Assembly (NCBI RefSeq): GCF_018873765.1
Contig: NC_057918.1
Location: 9,246,862-9,310,861, forward strand
DNA length: 64,000 bases
Direction: 5' to 3'
Origin: Telopea speciosissima
Taxonomy: Eukaryota; Streptophyta; Magnoliopsida; Proteales; Proteaceae
In this document: one piece after another, positions 1 to 13,100 of the stretch
Position numbering within the stretch: position 1 is the stretch's first letter
Layout of the letters: every line of letters starts with the position of its first letter
The notes under the pieces: generated by a model
Seen by the model: only the letters and a program-made list of their open reading frames with translations
Databases searched by the model: none
Told to the model about the DNA's origin: nothing
Translations under genes and position numbers: made by a program

Positions 1-154
1 TTGGTCCATTGGCACTTAAGGTGAGCTGTTTGTATGGTGTTTTTTCCCTCATGATGTTAGCTCAATTCACAGCTTTCCAATTTGAGCTGATGCCAGTAAC
101 AAATGTAAAGGAAAGAAACTCGAACCAAAGAAGATATTACTGATTGAAATTGAT

Positions 155-300
155 ACTGAACTTACTACCACTTTGATGGTGATCAGTACTGTCAGTACAG
201 CATTCGCCAATTATCGTCACGACTCAATTTTGACTTCCTTCAATCCTCGGCCATGGCAATCCCGATTCCATCTCGTCAGCTTTACATCCATGGTGAATAA
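155..300 (+). pseudogene. Truncated duplicate of ALDH10 promoter and exon 1
   Basis: From the ATG at 253 the reading is [15 protein letters not shown] followed by TAA (298-300). This matches the real ALDH10 start at 1207 ([16 protein letters not shown]) almost base for base and then collapses into a stop where the true gene reads TGG. The stretch just before it (about 155-230, ending acagcattcgccaattatcg) also resembles 948-1050 upstream of the real gene (acagaattcaccaatcatcatcg). It is therefore a tandem duplication of promoter plus the first 15 codons, now non-functional. No later exon follows it. Confidence 0.8.
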
Positions 301-394
301 GAACCGAATTAGACTGAATACAAGAAAATCGAGTAACTGAACTAAAGTTGAACCAATTAATTTTGGTTTTAATTTGGTTCAATTTTCAATTTGT

Positions 395-575
395 ACATAT
401 TGTATCGGATCTGGCACCTCTCCAGGGAGTTCAACACCCAGGGATTGCCTAGGGGGCATCCAAGGGTTGGGCTGTACCACACATATCTCGGTGCACACCT
501 AGGGATGTGTGTGGCACAGCCCAACGGCTCCTGGGCGCGCTGGGCTCCCTAGGGAGGAGCTCAATCGTATTGTAT
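395..575. repeat. Hairpin-forming MITE-like repeat
   Basis: A GC-rich block in AT-rich surroundings. The arm at about 465-484 (gttgggctgtaccacacat) is the near-perfect reverse complement of about 505-526 (atgtgtgtggcacagcccaac), with a 20-nt loop. Outer segments (ccagggag near 422, ctccctagggag near 545) extend the fold. It has no coding potential. No clear target-site duplication was found, so the class is unassigned. Confidence 0.5.
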
Positions 576-810
576 CTTGAACTAACCAATGCCCAATGAG
601 GGCAAATTGCAAGCTCCCCCTGACCCTTGGAAAATTATCATCTCCAATTCTCTGTAATTCGGCAGTGCGTCAAAAGTATTCATCCAAAAAAAAAAATTTG
701 TGAGGCAAAGGTTTTCATACACGGCGGTGTGGCTGTGCACAACCGTTGTTAAATGACATAAATAGCTATACAAAATGACATAAATACCTGAAATCTCCCG
801 CCTATGAAAT

Positions 811-942
811 ACCTTCTTCGAAACATAAACAACAGATAAGATTCCCAGATGATTTAGACTGTGATGGGGTCCGCTACCTTCTTGGAAACATAAACAACAG
901 ATAAGATATTCCCAGATGATTTAGACTGTGATGGGGTCCGCT
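811..942. repeat. 65-bp tandem duplication in the ALDH10 promoter
   Basis: Unit 1 (811-875) and unit 2 (876-942) both run from accttctt to ggggtccgct. They differ mainly by one base (ttcg versus ttgg) and a 2-bp insertion (agattccc versus agatattccc). The near identity implies a recent duplication, about 260 bp before the start codon. Confidence 0.85.
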
Positions 943-1056
943 CAGCTAAATTTACTGCCACTCTGGTAGTGATCACTATCAGTTCAGTAAAACCTACTCT
1001 GAAAGTGATTAGTTCAGTAAAAACAGAATTCACCAATCATCATCGTCAATGCGTCA

Positions 1057-1066
1057 TTATATAATT
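1057..1066 (+). promoter_or_regulatory. Probable TATA box of ALDH10
   Basis: The sequence ttatataatt lies about 140 bp before the first ATG and is followed after about 30-40 bp by a pyrimidine-rich leader. The position suits a TATA box with transcription starting near 1090-1100. This is assigned by motif and spacing only. Confidence 0.45.
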
Positions 1067-1126
1067 ATAAGAAGCCATTCGGGTGAATCGCTGTTTCGTT
1101 TCTCAATTTTTGTCACTCCTTCGCTC

Positions 1127-1165
1127 CCCACTCCTCACTCCTCACTCCTCACTCCTCACTCCTCT
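1127..1165 (+). repeat. CTCCTCA heptamer repeat in the ALDH10 5'UTR
   Basis: About five copies of the 7-mer ctcctca lie in tandem in the pyrimidine-rich leader, followed by ctctctcac. Such CT-rich leaders are common near plant transcription starts, and copy number is likely to vary between alleles. Confidence 0.7.
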
Positions 1166-1197
1166 CTCACTTTTTTAGCCCTTCTCTTCTGGTGACT

Positions 1198-4100
1198 ATG
1201 TCGACCATGGCGATCCCGATTCCATCTCGTCAGCTTTACATCGATGGTGAATGGAGGGAACCCCTCCAACGAAAGCGGCTTCCCATCATCAACCCTACCA
1301 CCGAAGAGATCATAGGTTGTTCCACTTCCCTCAATTCATCTTCTTTTTCTTCTTTTCCTCTCTGCAATTTCTAACATTCTTTTTTGTTTTCCTGCTTCAA
1401 TCGACCGGAAAAAAAGAAGCAGAAATTTTATTCCCTGTTGCTTTTATTCCCGATTTTGTTTGCTTCCTGTGTTCTCCCCGATTTCTTGTTCACTTGTGCT
1501 TCTCTTTCTAACTGATCATTTGCTTTTTGCTTTTTTCTTTTTTTAAGAGTATTTAAAATAATCAATTTGAGTGAATTAAAGGTTTGACCTTGCTTTCTAT
1601 CGTGAAATGTAAATTTGAGGAGTTGGGGACTGTTTCAGGGGATTTTCCTGCGGCTACTGCCGAGGATGTGGAGCTTGCGGTTGATGCTGCTCGCAGGGCC
1701 TTTTCCAGAAACAAGGGCAGAGATTGGGCTTCCACTTCAGGGGCTTACCGCGCCAAGTATTTGCGTGCCATTGCTGCCAAGGTACTCTATGCGATCATAT
1801 GGGTGGCTGTGGAAATGCATCTTTTATTTGGTTTATACTTTTATGCCCTTATTGATTATTGTTAAATGTAAAACAATGGAGGGCAACATGCCTCCATTTG
1901 GCCCCATCATTCTACCTCCAACCATCACCACTCACAACTCTGGCAAGATGGTTTATACTTTATTGCTCTCTGGAAGCCAGAACCCCAATATAAGTAACCG
2001 TTTTGTAACTTCCCTACGATCAAGGGAAGCTACCTGGGTTAGGAAAACCATCACACATTCTTTATGCTGATATGGCAATTGAGCTACATCAGCCAACATT
2101 CTCCCACTGGCCCATATTGCCACATGTCAAGTAATGTTTTGCGTTGCATTTGATGTATGGTCATACTTTAAATATCAGTTTTCCTTAACATTCAAATTGA
2201 AAACTTTAACCTATGAATTATGGCGGTATATGTAGGCCACTCCCTTCCATGTATTATAATGAGCATCATTTCCATAATGATTCCTTATGGGGTTAGTTTC
2301 AAATTTAGAGAATCCACTTCATGGTCAATTCTGGGGTCCATCCAATCCTTATTGCCCTTTATCCTTAATGGACATCCATCATTTCAAAACTTAATTTGCA
2401 TAAACATAATAAATGATAGAAACTTAATGACGGGGGTTGAAAGGTTAACCTCCTAGACAGGAACCCAAGATAACCCAACTCAAACAGACAACCCAAAATT
2501 TAACAGAAAATCCAACTCTCTCAGATGAGAGCCAACAATCACTAATATCAAGTTTAAGAATCCTTCAGAAGATGGGATTGATCCAATGGATAGAATTAAA
2601 GTAATTTGAAAAACAAGGAATTTGGAATCTGAGATCCTCGAAACAGAGAAACTTAAATTCATTAAATCAGACCAATGGTATGGACTGATACTTGAATCGA
2701 ACCTCTATTTCAGCAACCTAAACCAATTCCCAAAGTATTAGATAAGGCTGGATCAAAATTAATTTTAAAAACTCAGTTTTTTTTTTTAAAGGGGTGGGGA
2801 CCTGGGGAGGGGGGAAGGTAACAGCCAGGAGACTCGAACTCGAGACCTCCTGGTGAGCATGGGCATGAAGTACACCACAGCTCACCAACTGTGCTAGGCA
2901 GCTGTTGTTAACTCAGAATCTGAAATATTGAAAATTCAGAATAAAGATATTTTAAGTGGCTTCAGATTCAGAGCTCCGAATTCTCCCAAATCAGGATCGA
3001 ACTCTCCTCCTAGGGTGCTATTTAATTCCCCCCAAAAAGGGCTGGATCTGATTAAAGATCTGCCTGCGGTTGTAAAAGAAATCAGGCTAATATATGCTTC
3101 AGAATAGGGGAACTGCAAGTCACTAGTGGGATATATTAATGGAGTCTAAACAACACAATAAGATACTTAGTATGTCACCTCAGATGTATGAATGTATATT
3201 GAACAGACATCAGAGAATAAAACTATGACAGAAAACCTAATGGATGGGGATAGATCAGTACCTGGATGGCATTAAGAACAGGGTATGAAATAGATAAAAG
3301 ACAACAAATAACAACTAGATAAGGCTTCCCACCCAAACTGGATCAGCTGCTCACCGAGTCTTCCCACCTGAGACTGAATCGCACAGCTCCATTGACAACA
3401 TCAAACTTTGATTAATCTTCGTCGTCCATGGCCTGTGGCCTTACAAGCTTTTTATAAGAAACTGAAATAAAGTCCTAAATTGACTATGAGACCCTAGCTT
3501 ATGGACCAAGCTATTGAGAAACCAACTAACTACTCCTTGACCGAATAGGAGAGCTAATCCTCATCAAAACAGAAAGTATTTTTTTGGGGTGAAATAAAAG
3601 AATTCAATTACCAAGAAACCCCAGAGTTAATCTTATGTTTTATTCTGATTGCACCACATTGTGTTGCAAAGTGTACTCAATTAGCTTTGGAGGTATCAAC
3701 CATTAAGGATTCTCTGATTACTCTTTAATGTAAGGCTAGGACTCAACAATCCCAACCCCAGTCAGGATCACAAATAACACCAATATAGGTACTGGTTTCA
3801 GATTTCAAACACTGATGCAATCTGGAACTCAGGTCTGAAACAGTAGAATAAATAGGTCTCCTGTAGAGAGACTTGAACTTAGGGAAAGGCTTGGATGATT
3901 AATTCCATCCCAAGCTCCACTTTTTTTATAAGAATAATTAAGACATAAAAGGTTGTACATGAGCAATGGGGGACTCAACTCATATACAAAACAAACAAAT
4001 AAATAAAGTAAAAAAGGTCCAGAATACCCCCCACGGTATTCTGGCCCATATCTAACACTCCCCCTGAAGTTGGAGCATATATATCAAGCATGCCCAACTT

Positions 4101-7100
4101 GACTAAGATAGGATGAAACAGCTTGCTATTCAGCCCCTTAGTGAACACATCCGCCAGTTGATCAGTAGACTTCACAAAGGGAACGCAAATGAGGCCAGCT
4201 TCAAGCTTTTCCTTGATGAAATGTTTGTCAACCTCCACGTGTTTAGTGCGATCATGCTGGACAGAGTTATGAGCAATGCTAATGGTAGCTTTATTGTGAC
4301 AATAAAGCATCATTGGAAGATGGATAGCAACACCAATATCTTCTAATAATCCTCTAAGCCATAGAAGTTCACAAATGCCTTGGGCCATCGCACGAAACTC
4401 GGCTTCAGCACTGGACCTTGCCACAACATTCTGCTTTTTGCTACGCCATGTGACAAGATTCCCACCTACAAAGGAACAATAGCCAGAGATAGATTTTCTG
4501 TCAGGAGAACCAGCCCAATCGGTATCAGTATAAGCTTCAACCTTGAGATGACCATTGGGAGATAAGAGAATTCCCTTTCTTGGAGCAGACTTCAAATACC
4601 TCAAAATACGACGGACTGCATCCATATGAGAGGAATAGGGATCATGCATGAATTGGCTCACCATACTTACAACAACTGCTATGTCAGGTCTGGTGTGAGA
4701 AAGATAGATTAGTTTGCCCACTAACCGTTGATAACCACCCTTGTCAACAGGTTCACCCTCTTTCTCCCTAAGTTTTGTAGTAGCATCCATAGGGGTATCT
4801 GATGGGTGACAACCTAACAACCTTGTCTCAGTCAACAGATCAAGGACATATTTTCTTTGAGAAAGAAAGATGCCCTTTGAAGAGCGAGCAACTTCTATCC
4901 CCAGAAAATATTTGAGAGAACCTAGATCTTTGACCTCAAACTCACGGCCAAGGAGAAGCTTCTAGTCCCTGATAGCAGCATCATCATTACCAGTCACCAC
5001 GATATCATCCACATAGACTATGAGTAGAGTAACCTTGTCACCAACTCGTCTGATGGACAAAGTGTGATCAGCATTGCTCTGCTTATAACCTGCTGAAACC
5101 ATAGCCTTATGAAATCTGCCGAACCAGGCCCTAGGTGATTGCTTCAACCCATATAGAGCACGTTTCAACTTACAGACTTTGCCCCTAGTCCTGTCATCAG
5201 AGAAGCCTGGTGGAACGTCCATATATACTTCCTCCTCAAGCTCCCCATGGAGGAAGGCATTCTTTACATTTAACTGCTAAAGATCCCACCCAAGGTTTGC
5301 AACACAAGATAATAACACCCTGATAGTGTTGAGCTTTGCCACTGGTGCAAAGGTCTCCTGGTAGTCAACTCCATAGGTTTGAGTAAATCCCTTTGCGACC
5401 AGACGTGCCTTATACCGATCCACTGAGCCATCAGCCTGCTGTTTTACCACAAAGACCCATTTACATCCCACTGGTTTTTTCCTTGGAGGAAGCGCCACAA
5501 GATCCCACGTGTTATTTTTGTGTAGTGCTCTCAAACAACATTCCCTGTAGCAAAATCACCAAGAGAAGCAGTGCCACTAGGAGCAGGAGTGGCAAGGGCA
5601 GCAGCCTTGAGAGCTGATCTGTCTGTAATGGGAGGGTGCAACATAGCAGCCCTCCGGTTCTCCTCAGAAGACACCAATGCATACGATTGTTCAAGTGTGG
5701 GAAAAGGCTTATGGCCCAACACCTGAACACGGATCTGATCATACTCCACATTTAGTCCAGCCAAGAAGTCATATACTCTGATCTTATCCACGTGCTTCTT
5801 ATAACAAGCAATATCAGCCACTGTAGTAGGATGGAAGTCGGAGAAATGGTCCAACTGTTGCCATAGACTGCGGAGAGTAGCATAGTATTTGGACACCGAA
5901 AGTTCTCCCTGAGTGGTGTGAAGGACCTTCTTCCAGATTTCATATGCTTGGGCATCATTGCCAAGCTGCCCATATGTTTCCTTGCATGTAGCCCAAATCT
6001 GAGAGGCAGTGTCCAAAAGAAGAAAATTATTCTGTAAATCAGAAGTCATAGAGCCTATCAGATAAGACATTAGAACACCATTATTGGCAAGCCACTTTTC
6101 CTGAGCAGGCCCTTGTTCAGTAGGCATAACACAAGTGCCATTAATATGACTGATGAGACCATGGCCTGCAATGGCAAAAGAGGCAGATCTGGACCATAGA
6201 AGATAATTCGAGCCATCCAGTTTAATAGGATTTGGTGGGAAGGTATGGTACTCAGTCTTGCTGTGACTATCATTAATACCCTGATCTGAAGTAGCTGAAG
6301 AATTGGTCAAATCACCCATATTGGCAGAAAATAAGTCCAATAATAGCTTCAAAAGAAAGGCTGAATCACCTCTCCAAATATCAGAACCAGCAGCACAAGA
6401 AGACCCCTATATCGATAGTGTCAGGGTTTTGAAGAAAAACCCTGAATTATGGAAATCGATAAGGGGACAAGTGAGGGACAGAACTGAAGTTGCAGATAAA
6501 TAGCTGTAACTGAAGATGAATAACACTGTATAATGGAGAAAAAACCTGCAGAAATTCTGGTGCAATAGGCAGCAGCAATCCCTAAGATCGATAGGTTTCA
6601 GGGTTTTGAAAAATAACCCTGTGATGGTGGGATCGATCTCAAGGAGGTCTTCAAAAACTGATCTGTTGAAGCCCAAAGTGCAGTCGAGTGGGTCTTTATA
6701 AGTGGAGAAACAGCCGTAAAAAATTCAGAACCAATAGAGGGCCCAAATTCCTAGATCAACAATTGTCAGGGTTTTGAAAAAAACCCTGTTTTTGTGACGA
6801 TCGATCTTAGGAGGTCTTGAAACTGAGATAAGAACTCAAACCAATAAGAGAAAAAAATCCTGCAGGTTGTGGTCTTTGAAGGGAGGAATTGATTCCTTGT
6901 AAGAGAAGTAGGATCAATCCCCAAAAAACAGAAGCACCAAATTTCGCAGGCTGGAGTGGCTGGTTCCTATCGAGCAGAATTATAAAACATGACTGAGGTA
7001 ATGAGGGCAGCAGCTGGATCGCATGATCACCTCATCAGTGCTGCCCTATATGGAGATGGAGAACAAGGGAGAAGAGAAAGAGGGAGAGAGGAAGAAGATC

Positions 7101-10100
7101 AAGAGAGAGTGAGAGGGAGAAACACTGAAATCGAAGAGGGTAAACTGTCCCTAGTTCGAAATCTGCTTTGATACCATGTAGAGAGACTTGAACTTAGGGA
7201 AAGGCTTGGATGATTAATTCCATCCCAAGCTCCACTTTATTTATAAGAATAATTAAGACATAAAAGGTTATACATGAGCAATGTGGGACTCAACCCATAT
7301 ACAAAACAAACAAATAAATAAAGGAAAAAAGGTCCAGAATACCCCCCACGGTATTCTGGCCCATATCTAACATCTCCTAACCCTCAACAATAGCCCACAA
7401 TAGAATAAACAACCCCAGTCAAAGTTTATACAGTCAGTAGCTTGATACCCTCTATTGCAGGGGTGCAGACTAGGGTTTAAATTCAGAAAATAGAAGGTAA
7501 CCAGAACTCTGATTAGTAGCCACTTGAATAGACTTGGACTAACACTAGGACACTTAACTGAGAATCTCGATTAGAATATTCTTATTCTAATCGAGTGTAC
7601 ATAATTAACAGGTATGATTTCTTGGAATGCATTCTCGACCTATAATGCATTCCAAGTATGCATACCAAACGCAGCCTAAATCTGGGTTTTGTTGTCCTGA
7701 AATTTTGGTAAGCCAGAAATCAATGATGGTTCTTTGCTAGTCCTTCAGCGGTCATGTGAAATCTATATTTGTATCAAATCAGAAGACATGTCAAGCCACA
7801 AAGTGTTTTTCTTTAAGCATTAGTTGATAGGTTATTTTCACCCTTCTCTTACGTGTCTTGAGGATTCCATTTGTCTAATTGCATGCAGGTGATAGAGAGG
7901 AAATCTGAGTTGGCTAAGCTAGAAGCTCTTGATTGTGGAAAACCACTGGATGAAGCAGCATGGGACATGGTATGCTTTGGACATCTTTGGAACTTTTGTT
8001 GTTTATTTATCAAGAATGTCTTCCTGATCTGTCTGTTCATGTGATCCAGGATGATGTTGCAGGATGTTTTGAGTATTATGCGGGACTAGCTGAAGTTTTA
8101 GACACAAAACAAAAAGCTCCTCTCTCTCTTCCAATGGAGACATTTAAGGGCCATGTTCTTAAGGAACCTCTTGGTGTTATTGCGCTAATTACCCCTTGGT
8201 AGCAGAGATTTCCAATTCCTTCCTCATGGTCTTGTTTTTCGGTTTATTCTTCTTTTCTAATTTTTTGGTTATGAAATTGAGTCTAATGATTAATATATCC
8301 TTGCTTTGCTAGTTCATGTTTTGGTTTGTACACTAGTATACATTTTTGAACTTTCGTCTTATTTTTAGGTCTTCAATGTTTTGTGGGGGAAAAAAGTAGT
8401 CAGTTGTCTAATTCTATTCCATATCAGCTTCCAATGTGGTTGCATGTTATTTGAGATTCTGATCCATTTACCAGGTCTTCATAACTTGTCTTTTGAGGTG
8501 TCAGTAATGATGTGTTGAACTGTTGTGTGACTTATGCCCCTTTTCCATTTCTCTTTAAACTGTACTTTTTTTCTGAAATTTTGTTTTACTTAACAGCGGA
8601 TTTTGTGGTGGTCATTATTCACTATGCCGACCTTGATTGGGTGTATGATCTAAAATCTTACTGGAATCGCAAAGTGATGTTCCCTTCCCCCTTTCCCTCC
8701 TCAGATATTGATGTTTAAGTAGAGTAGCATAGTATTTAGAGTGTGAGTTGCCACTTGTTTGAGTGTGCTGTCAGGTATCATGTCGTGGCTAGTCCTATGA
8801 TGAACGTTGGCCCTCCAGTTTCTGTTATCAGAAACCTGGAATGTTACATCGATGCTATTACTTTATTGCATTAACTTCACACAATTGATTATAATTTGCA
8901 CCCATGCCTTCACAAGCATCTATCAACAGAAAAATGCCTTTTGTTTGCTGAGAGCTATTGGTAGATCTCTCACAAAAATATTTTGATAGAATAGCTGTAG
9001 AAGAATGGTTATTTGTCCAAAGTGAATTACTAATTGTTTGGCAAGTTGGAACTGCGCTCAAAAGTCTTTGTTATGAGCATATGGAGTGTGTCTCATGTCA
9101 ACAATGCATTCTTTGTGCATGTGTGAATGAATAGGCATCGGGTTTCTCCTAGCTGTTTATGTATTTCAAGTTTTCATATCCATTTTTTCTTCTGTGGATA
9201 TAATTGATCTGTCTTTTTTTTTTTATTTGGCTGAAGGAACTACCCTCTTTTGATGGCTACATGGAAAGTTGCTCCGGCCCTGGCTGCTGGGTGTACTGCT
9301 ATACTGAAGCCGTCTGAGTTGGCCTCTGTGTCAGTCTCTCTCTCCTCTTCTATATGGGCAGGGGAGCCCGTATATGCTTTTATTTCTAGTTTATTGATTT
9401 CTGCTGACAAACTGTGCCTTTTGTAATATTTTCTATATACCTCATCATACTTGCTCTTTCAGGACTTGTTTAGAGTTGGCTGATATATGTAAAGAAGTAG
9501 GTCTACCTGCTGGTGTCCTAAACATTGTGACTGGTTTAGGTGCAGAAGCAGGTGCTCCTTTAGCAGCTCATCCTCATGTTGACAAGGTTCAGTTGTCTTT
9601 TGACTCTTTTCAGTCATTTGTGCATTAGAACTATACGAAATCTGGCACTGTTACTCATTCATAGTATTGTGGTATGTTATCGATGAATGTCTAGCAAGTA
9701 GTGTCTAATAGGTTTCTTGGTCATCAATCAGATTGCATTTACTGGAAGTAGTTTGACGGGAAGCAAGATCATGGCTTCTGCTGCTCAAATGGTCAAGGTA
9801 TATTGAAATCTTTTCTTAGAATTTGCATTTCTGCCGTTTCATTTATTTCATGTATTTGTACTGATACTGCAATTGTTTGCCAGCCTGTTTCATTGGAGCT
9901 TGGTGGCAAGAGTCCGATTGTTGTATTTGAGGACGTAGACCTTGACAAAGGTTAGTGCCCTCTGAGTCACATGATTTTAATTTGCTGAAATATCTTTCTT
10001 CTGAGAACAGGTGGTTGGAACTTCTGTTTAAGAAAACAAACACAAATTGAATTAGATCTGTTGAGACTTTTCACTGTACTAAATCAAATTTATCTGTATA

Positions 10101-13100
10101 TCCATACTCTGCCTTGTCATTGAAACAGCTGCTGAGTGGACCCTTTTTGGTTGCTTTTGGACAAATGGGCAGATCTGCAGTGCCACATCGCGTCTCCTAG
10201 TGCATGTAAGGATATCATAATTTATGATTTAACAGAGTTGATATGCTATAGAGTCTAGATAAAGTAGAGTGACATAATAAGACTACCCAAAGTAGCTAGT
10301 AGTTTTTTTTTAAAATTCCCCAGAGGATATGTAACAAAGAGATTTTATCGCATGTGGAAAACTTCAGTACAAAGCCATGGTATTCAACAACAACAAATGA
10401 AGGCCAAAGATCAGTGACCCAATTAGGGACGAGTCAATCAGATACATCCCAGATAGAAAGAGCTCTGCTAATACCACATTTGGCCAAGTCATCGGCAATG
10501 GAATTGGCCGAATGCAATCCACCTGAAGGATCTTGAAGCAACCTAATGTCTAATAAAGTAGTCAATGTCACAGCAAGTAGTCAATCAAAATGCCCCTTTT
10601 AGTTGGGATAAGGGTTTGCTATTCGATATGTTATAGCTACCTCTACTATCTCATTGACCACTGTTACATAAATATGCATGTTACCTAGGCATTGCCAAAA
10701 TTGAAATCTATCATAGATGGTATCTGTCAGATATGAACCGTACGTTGCAAAGAAGGTTAGTGCATTTGAAACGATTTTCCAAATGAAACGAAAAAAAATG
10801 CTAACTTTTTATGTAGAAAACTGGTGGTGGTAATGGGTTGGTATTAGGCCTTTTTATTATTTAGTGATGAGAGCATAAATCATACCATATTTCCACATAG
10901 AATCTCTTTATTTGAAAGTGTTCAGTCCAGAAGAAAGAGGAAATTTGAACACATCAGCTTCTGTGAGGTGTCAGATCCAACAAATTGTATGCATACTTCA
11001 CTCTTGTAAAGGAATCCATGCAACACCTTTTTAAATGAATAGATATACATTCAACATAACTGAGAAACAACTGATATTGCTTACCTTGGACAAATTTTAT
11101 TGCCTTCTGTTTCATTTTTAGTTAACGAATAATCTCAAATACTTATTGATTTTCTTTTTCAGATATGTATATTTGACTGTTCATACGTAATGATGTAAAG
11201 GAATTAGCTAGTGGGACTAACACTTTGCTTTGCAGGCAAAAGACCCACCACCCTCCTTAGCTTTTAGATCAACTATTTTCTAAACATTGTGAATCTGCAC
11301 TCCAAAAATCTAGATTTTCTATTCAAATATGATTCGCTCTCCAAAGAGACTTGAATCACTCTGTGTGGGGGGGCCGGGGGCGGAGGGGGATGAGAGAGAA
11401 TGTTCCAATCATGAATTCGTTAGACATATCCACACCTTAGGACTTATGCCTTGCCCTTTTAGTGAGTGTAACACCTCATCTCATGCCTTATGGAGTGTTG
11501 GAAACATTAGTGCCCACAGGCCCCACACAATTTACTTGGATGGAATATGTATATTGCACTGTCTGGTGTCTCACTAGTACCATTTCTCTTGGGCATGATG
11601 TATTCATGGTCACGTATTCTCTTTAAGAATCATATTAAACATTTCCCTGGGTGTTGTGCTCATGTCCACATAATATTTTTAAGAACCCACTTCTGTAATT
11701 TACTTCTGTTTTTGCTCAAACTCTAATTTAGTTTTCAGGATGACATGGATATGCATTTGCTTTTTCTCTATTGGCCAGGGGGTTTTGTTTTGGGGGAGGG
11801 GGGGGGGGGGATGTTCATTCCATATCTCTTGCCTCTATAAGTAGCCCAATAATTTAACCGTGGAAATAGGCACCTGAGTTTGTCTTACATTGATAATGCT
11901 CCTCAAGTCCTTGATGTTTGAAGCTTTACTTTACAAATATTGCATTTCCAATAACAATTTAAAGAGGAGAGGGAGCAAAGTACACTGCAGGTGGTCTGTC
12001 TTTGTAATGACTATAATGGATTTATCAATTCCTTTTTTGCTGTTAAATTTCTTCTTTTTTTCCTAATTTTTTTTGTTGTCAAATGTATGTTTTGATCATA
12101 TGTTTAACCATACATGCAAATGTCTTAGGAAAGTATTGCAGCAGAATTTCTGGAGAAACTCGTTAACTGGACCAGAAACATCAAGATTTCAGATCCTTTG
12201 GAAGAAGGTTGCAGGCTTGGACCTGTTGTTAGTGAGGGGCAGGTAATGTAGCTGCATAATCAATTCCTGCCAGTCTCTTCTTTTTTATGCCGGTAGAGAT
12301 TTTCTTCCTTTCCTTGGTGTTTGCTGTTTGTATTTTCCTGTATTTCATTAAAGAATCTATGCTCCTGTCCAACTCAATTTACTTATGTGTTGACTTGATG
12401 GAGCTAAAACATTAGTTACTTGTTATTACTATATATGTTGAAGACAATGCTATGTATCTCTGCTATAACCATCAATAAGATTGCATGAGGATAATGGTAA
12501 AATCAGCCTTGGATAATATAGGAGACTGTATGTTCCATACTCATGTGGTCATATCTTACCGGTTAGAATCTAAAAGCACAAAGCATCTTTCCCAATCTGA
12601 TTCATGCAAGCAGTGTACAATATTTTCCAATCACATTTGGCTATCATAGTTGGCAAGGCGAGGCTTAGGTGCCAAGTCAACCCCCTGGCCACTGCTTTGC
12701 TTGCCTTGGCGCCATAACATTTTTGCTGGCTATAAGCTATACCACGCAGATGTTGAAAGATGACTTCCTCAGATTATTAATTTTTTTTTCAGCAGCATTG
12801 CCTGCAGACTTTAGCAAAATGGTACATCAGCTTCAGTGCATGTAATGCAATTTGTGTTATTCCGAAACCTCAGTTCTGTATCTAATTTATAAGTAAAAAT
12901 GGTGAATGCTGATCCCTCTGTTACAGTACTTAAGTTTTAGTGGGTTTGGCTGCTTTGAATGCTCTATGAATTAATAATGAATATAGAAATAATGTCCTCT
13001 CATTTCCTATGCAATGGTGCTAAATGGATCCAGCTAATTTATTCTTTATTTCCTTCAGTATGAGAAGATAAAGAAGTTTATTCAAACTGCAAAAAGTGAA

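Larger units (their letters stand above)
3862..7372 (-). mobile_element. Ty1/Copia LTR retrotransposon, internally deleted
   Basis: Two 196-bp LTRs (3862-4057, 7177-7372) start TGTAGAGAG and end CTAACA. They differ at only 5 positions (about 97% identity), so the insertion is fairly young. The 5-bp target-site duplication TCTCC is intact (3857-3861 and 7373-7377). On the minus strand the primer-binding site tggtatcaaagcag abuts the 7177 LTR. Order on the minus strand is leader, gag, then reverse transcriptase and RNase H. At 3.5 kb it is shorter than an autonomous Copia element (about 4.5-5 kb): protease and integrase are missing and gag is joined directly to reverse transcriptase near 5531. 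It lies antisense in ALDH10 intron 2. Confidence 0.95.
1782..7888 (+). other. ALDH10 intron 2, 6.1 kb, transposon-bearing
   Basis: Apart from the SINE, the Copia element and the twin hairpins listed separately, 1782-2770, 2910-3856 and 7378-7560 are AT-rich intron with no conserved reading frame that I can recognise. The segment 2440-3850 reads like old LTR-type sequence but no partner repeat was found. Confidence 0.6.

Noticed and set aside
811-942. CRISPR-like repeat
   Set aside because: Two adjacent copies without spacers in a plant promoter: a simple tandem duplication.
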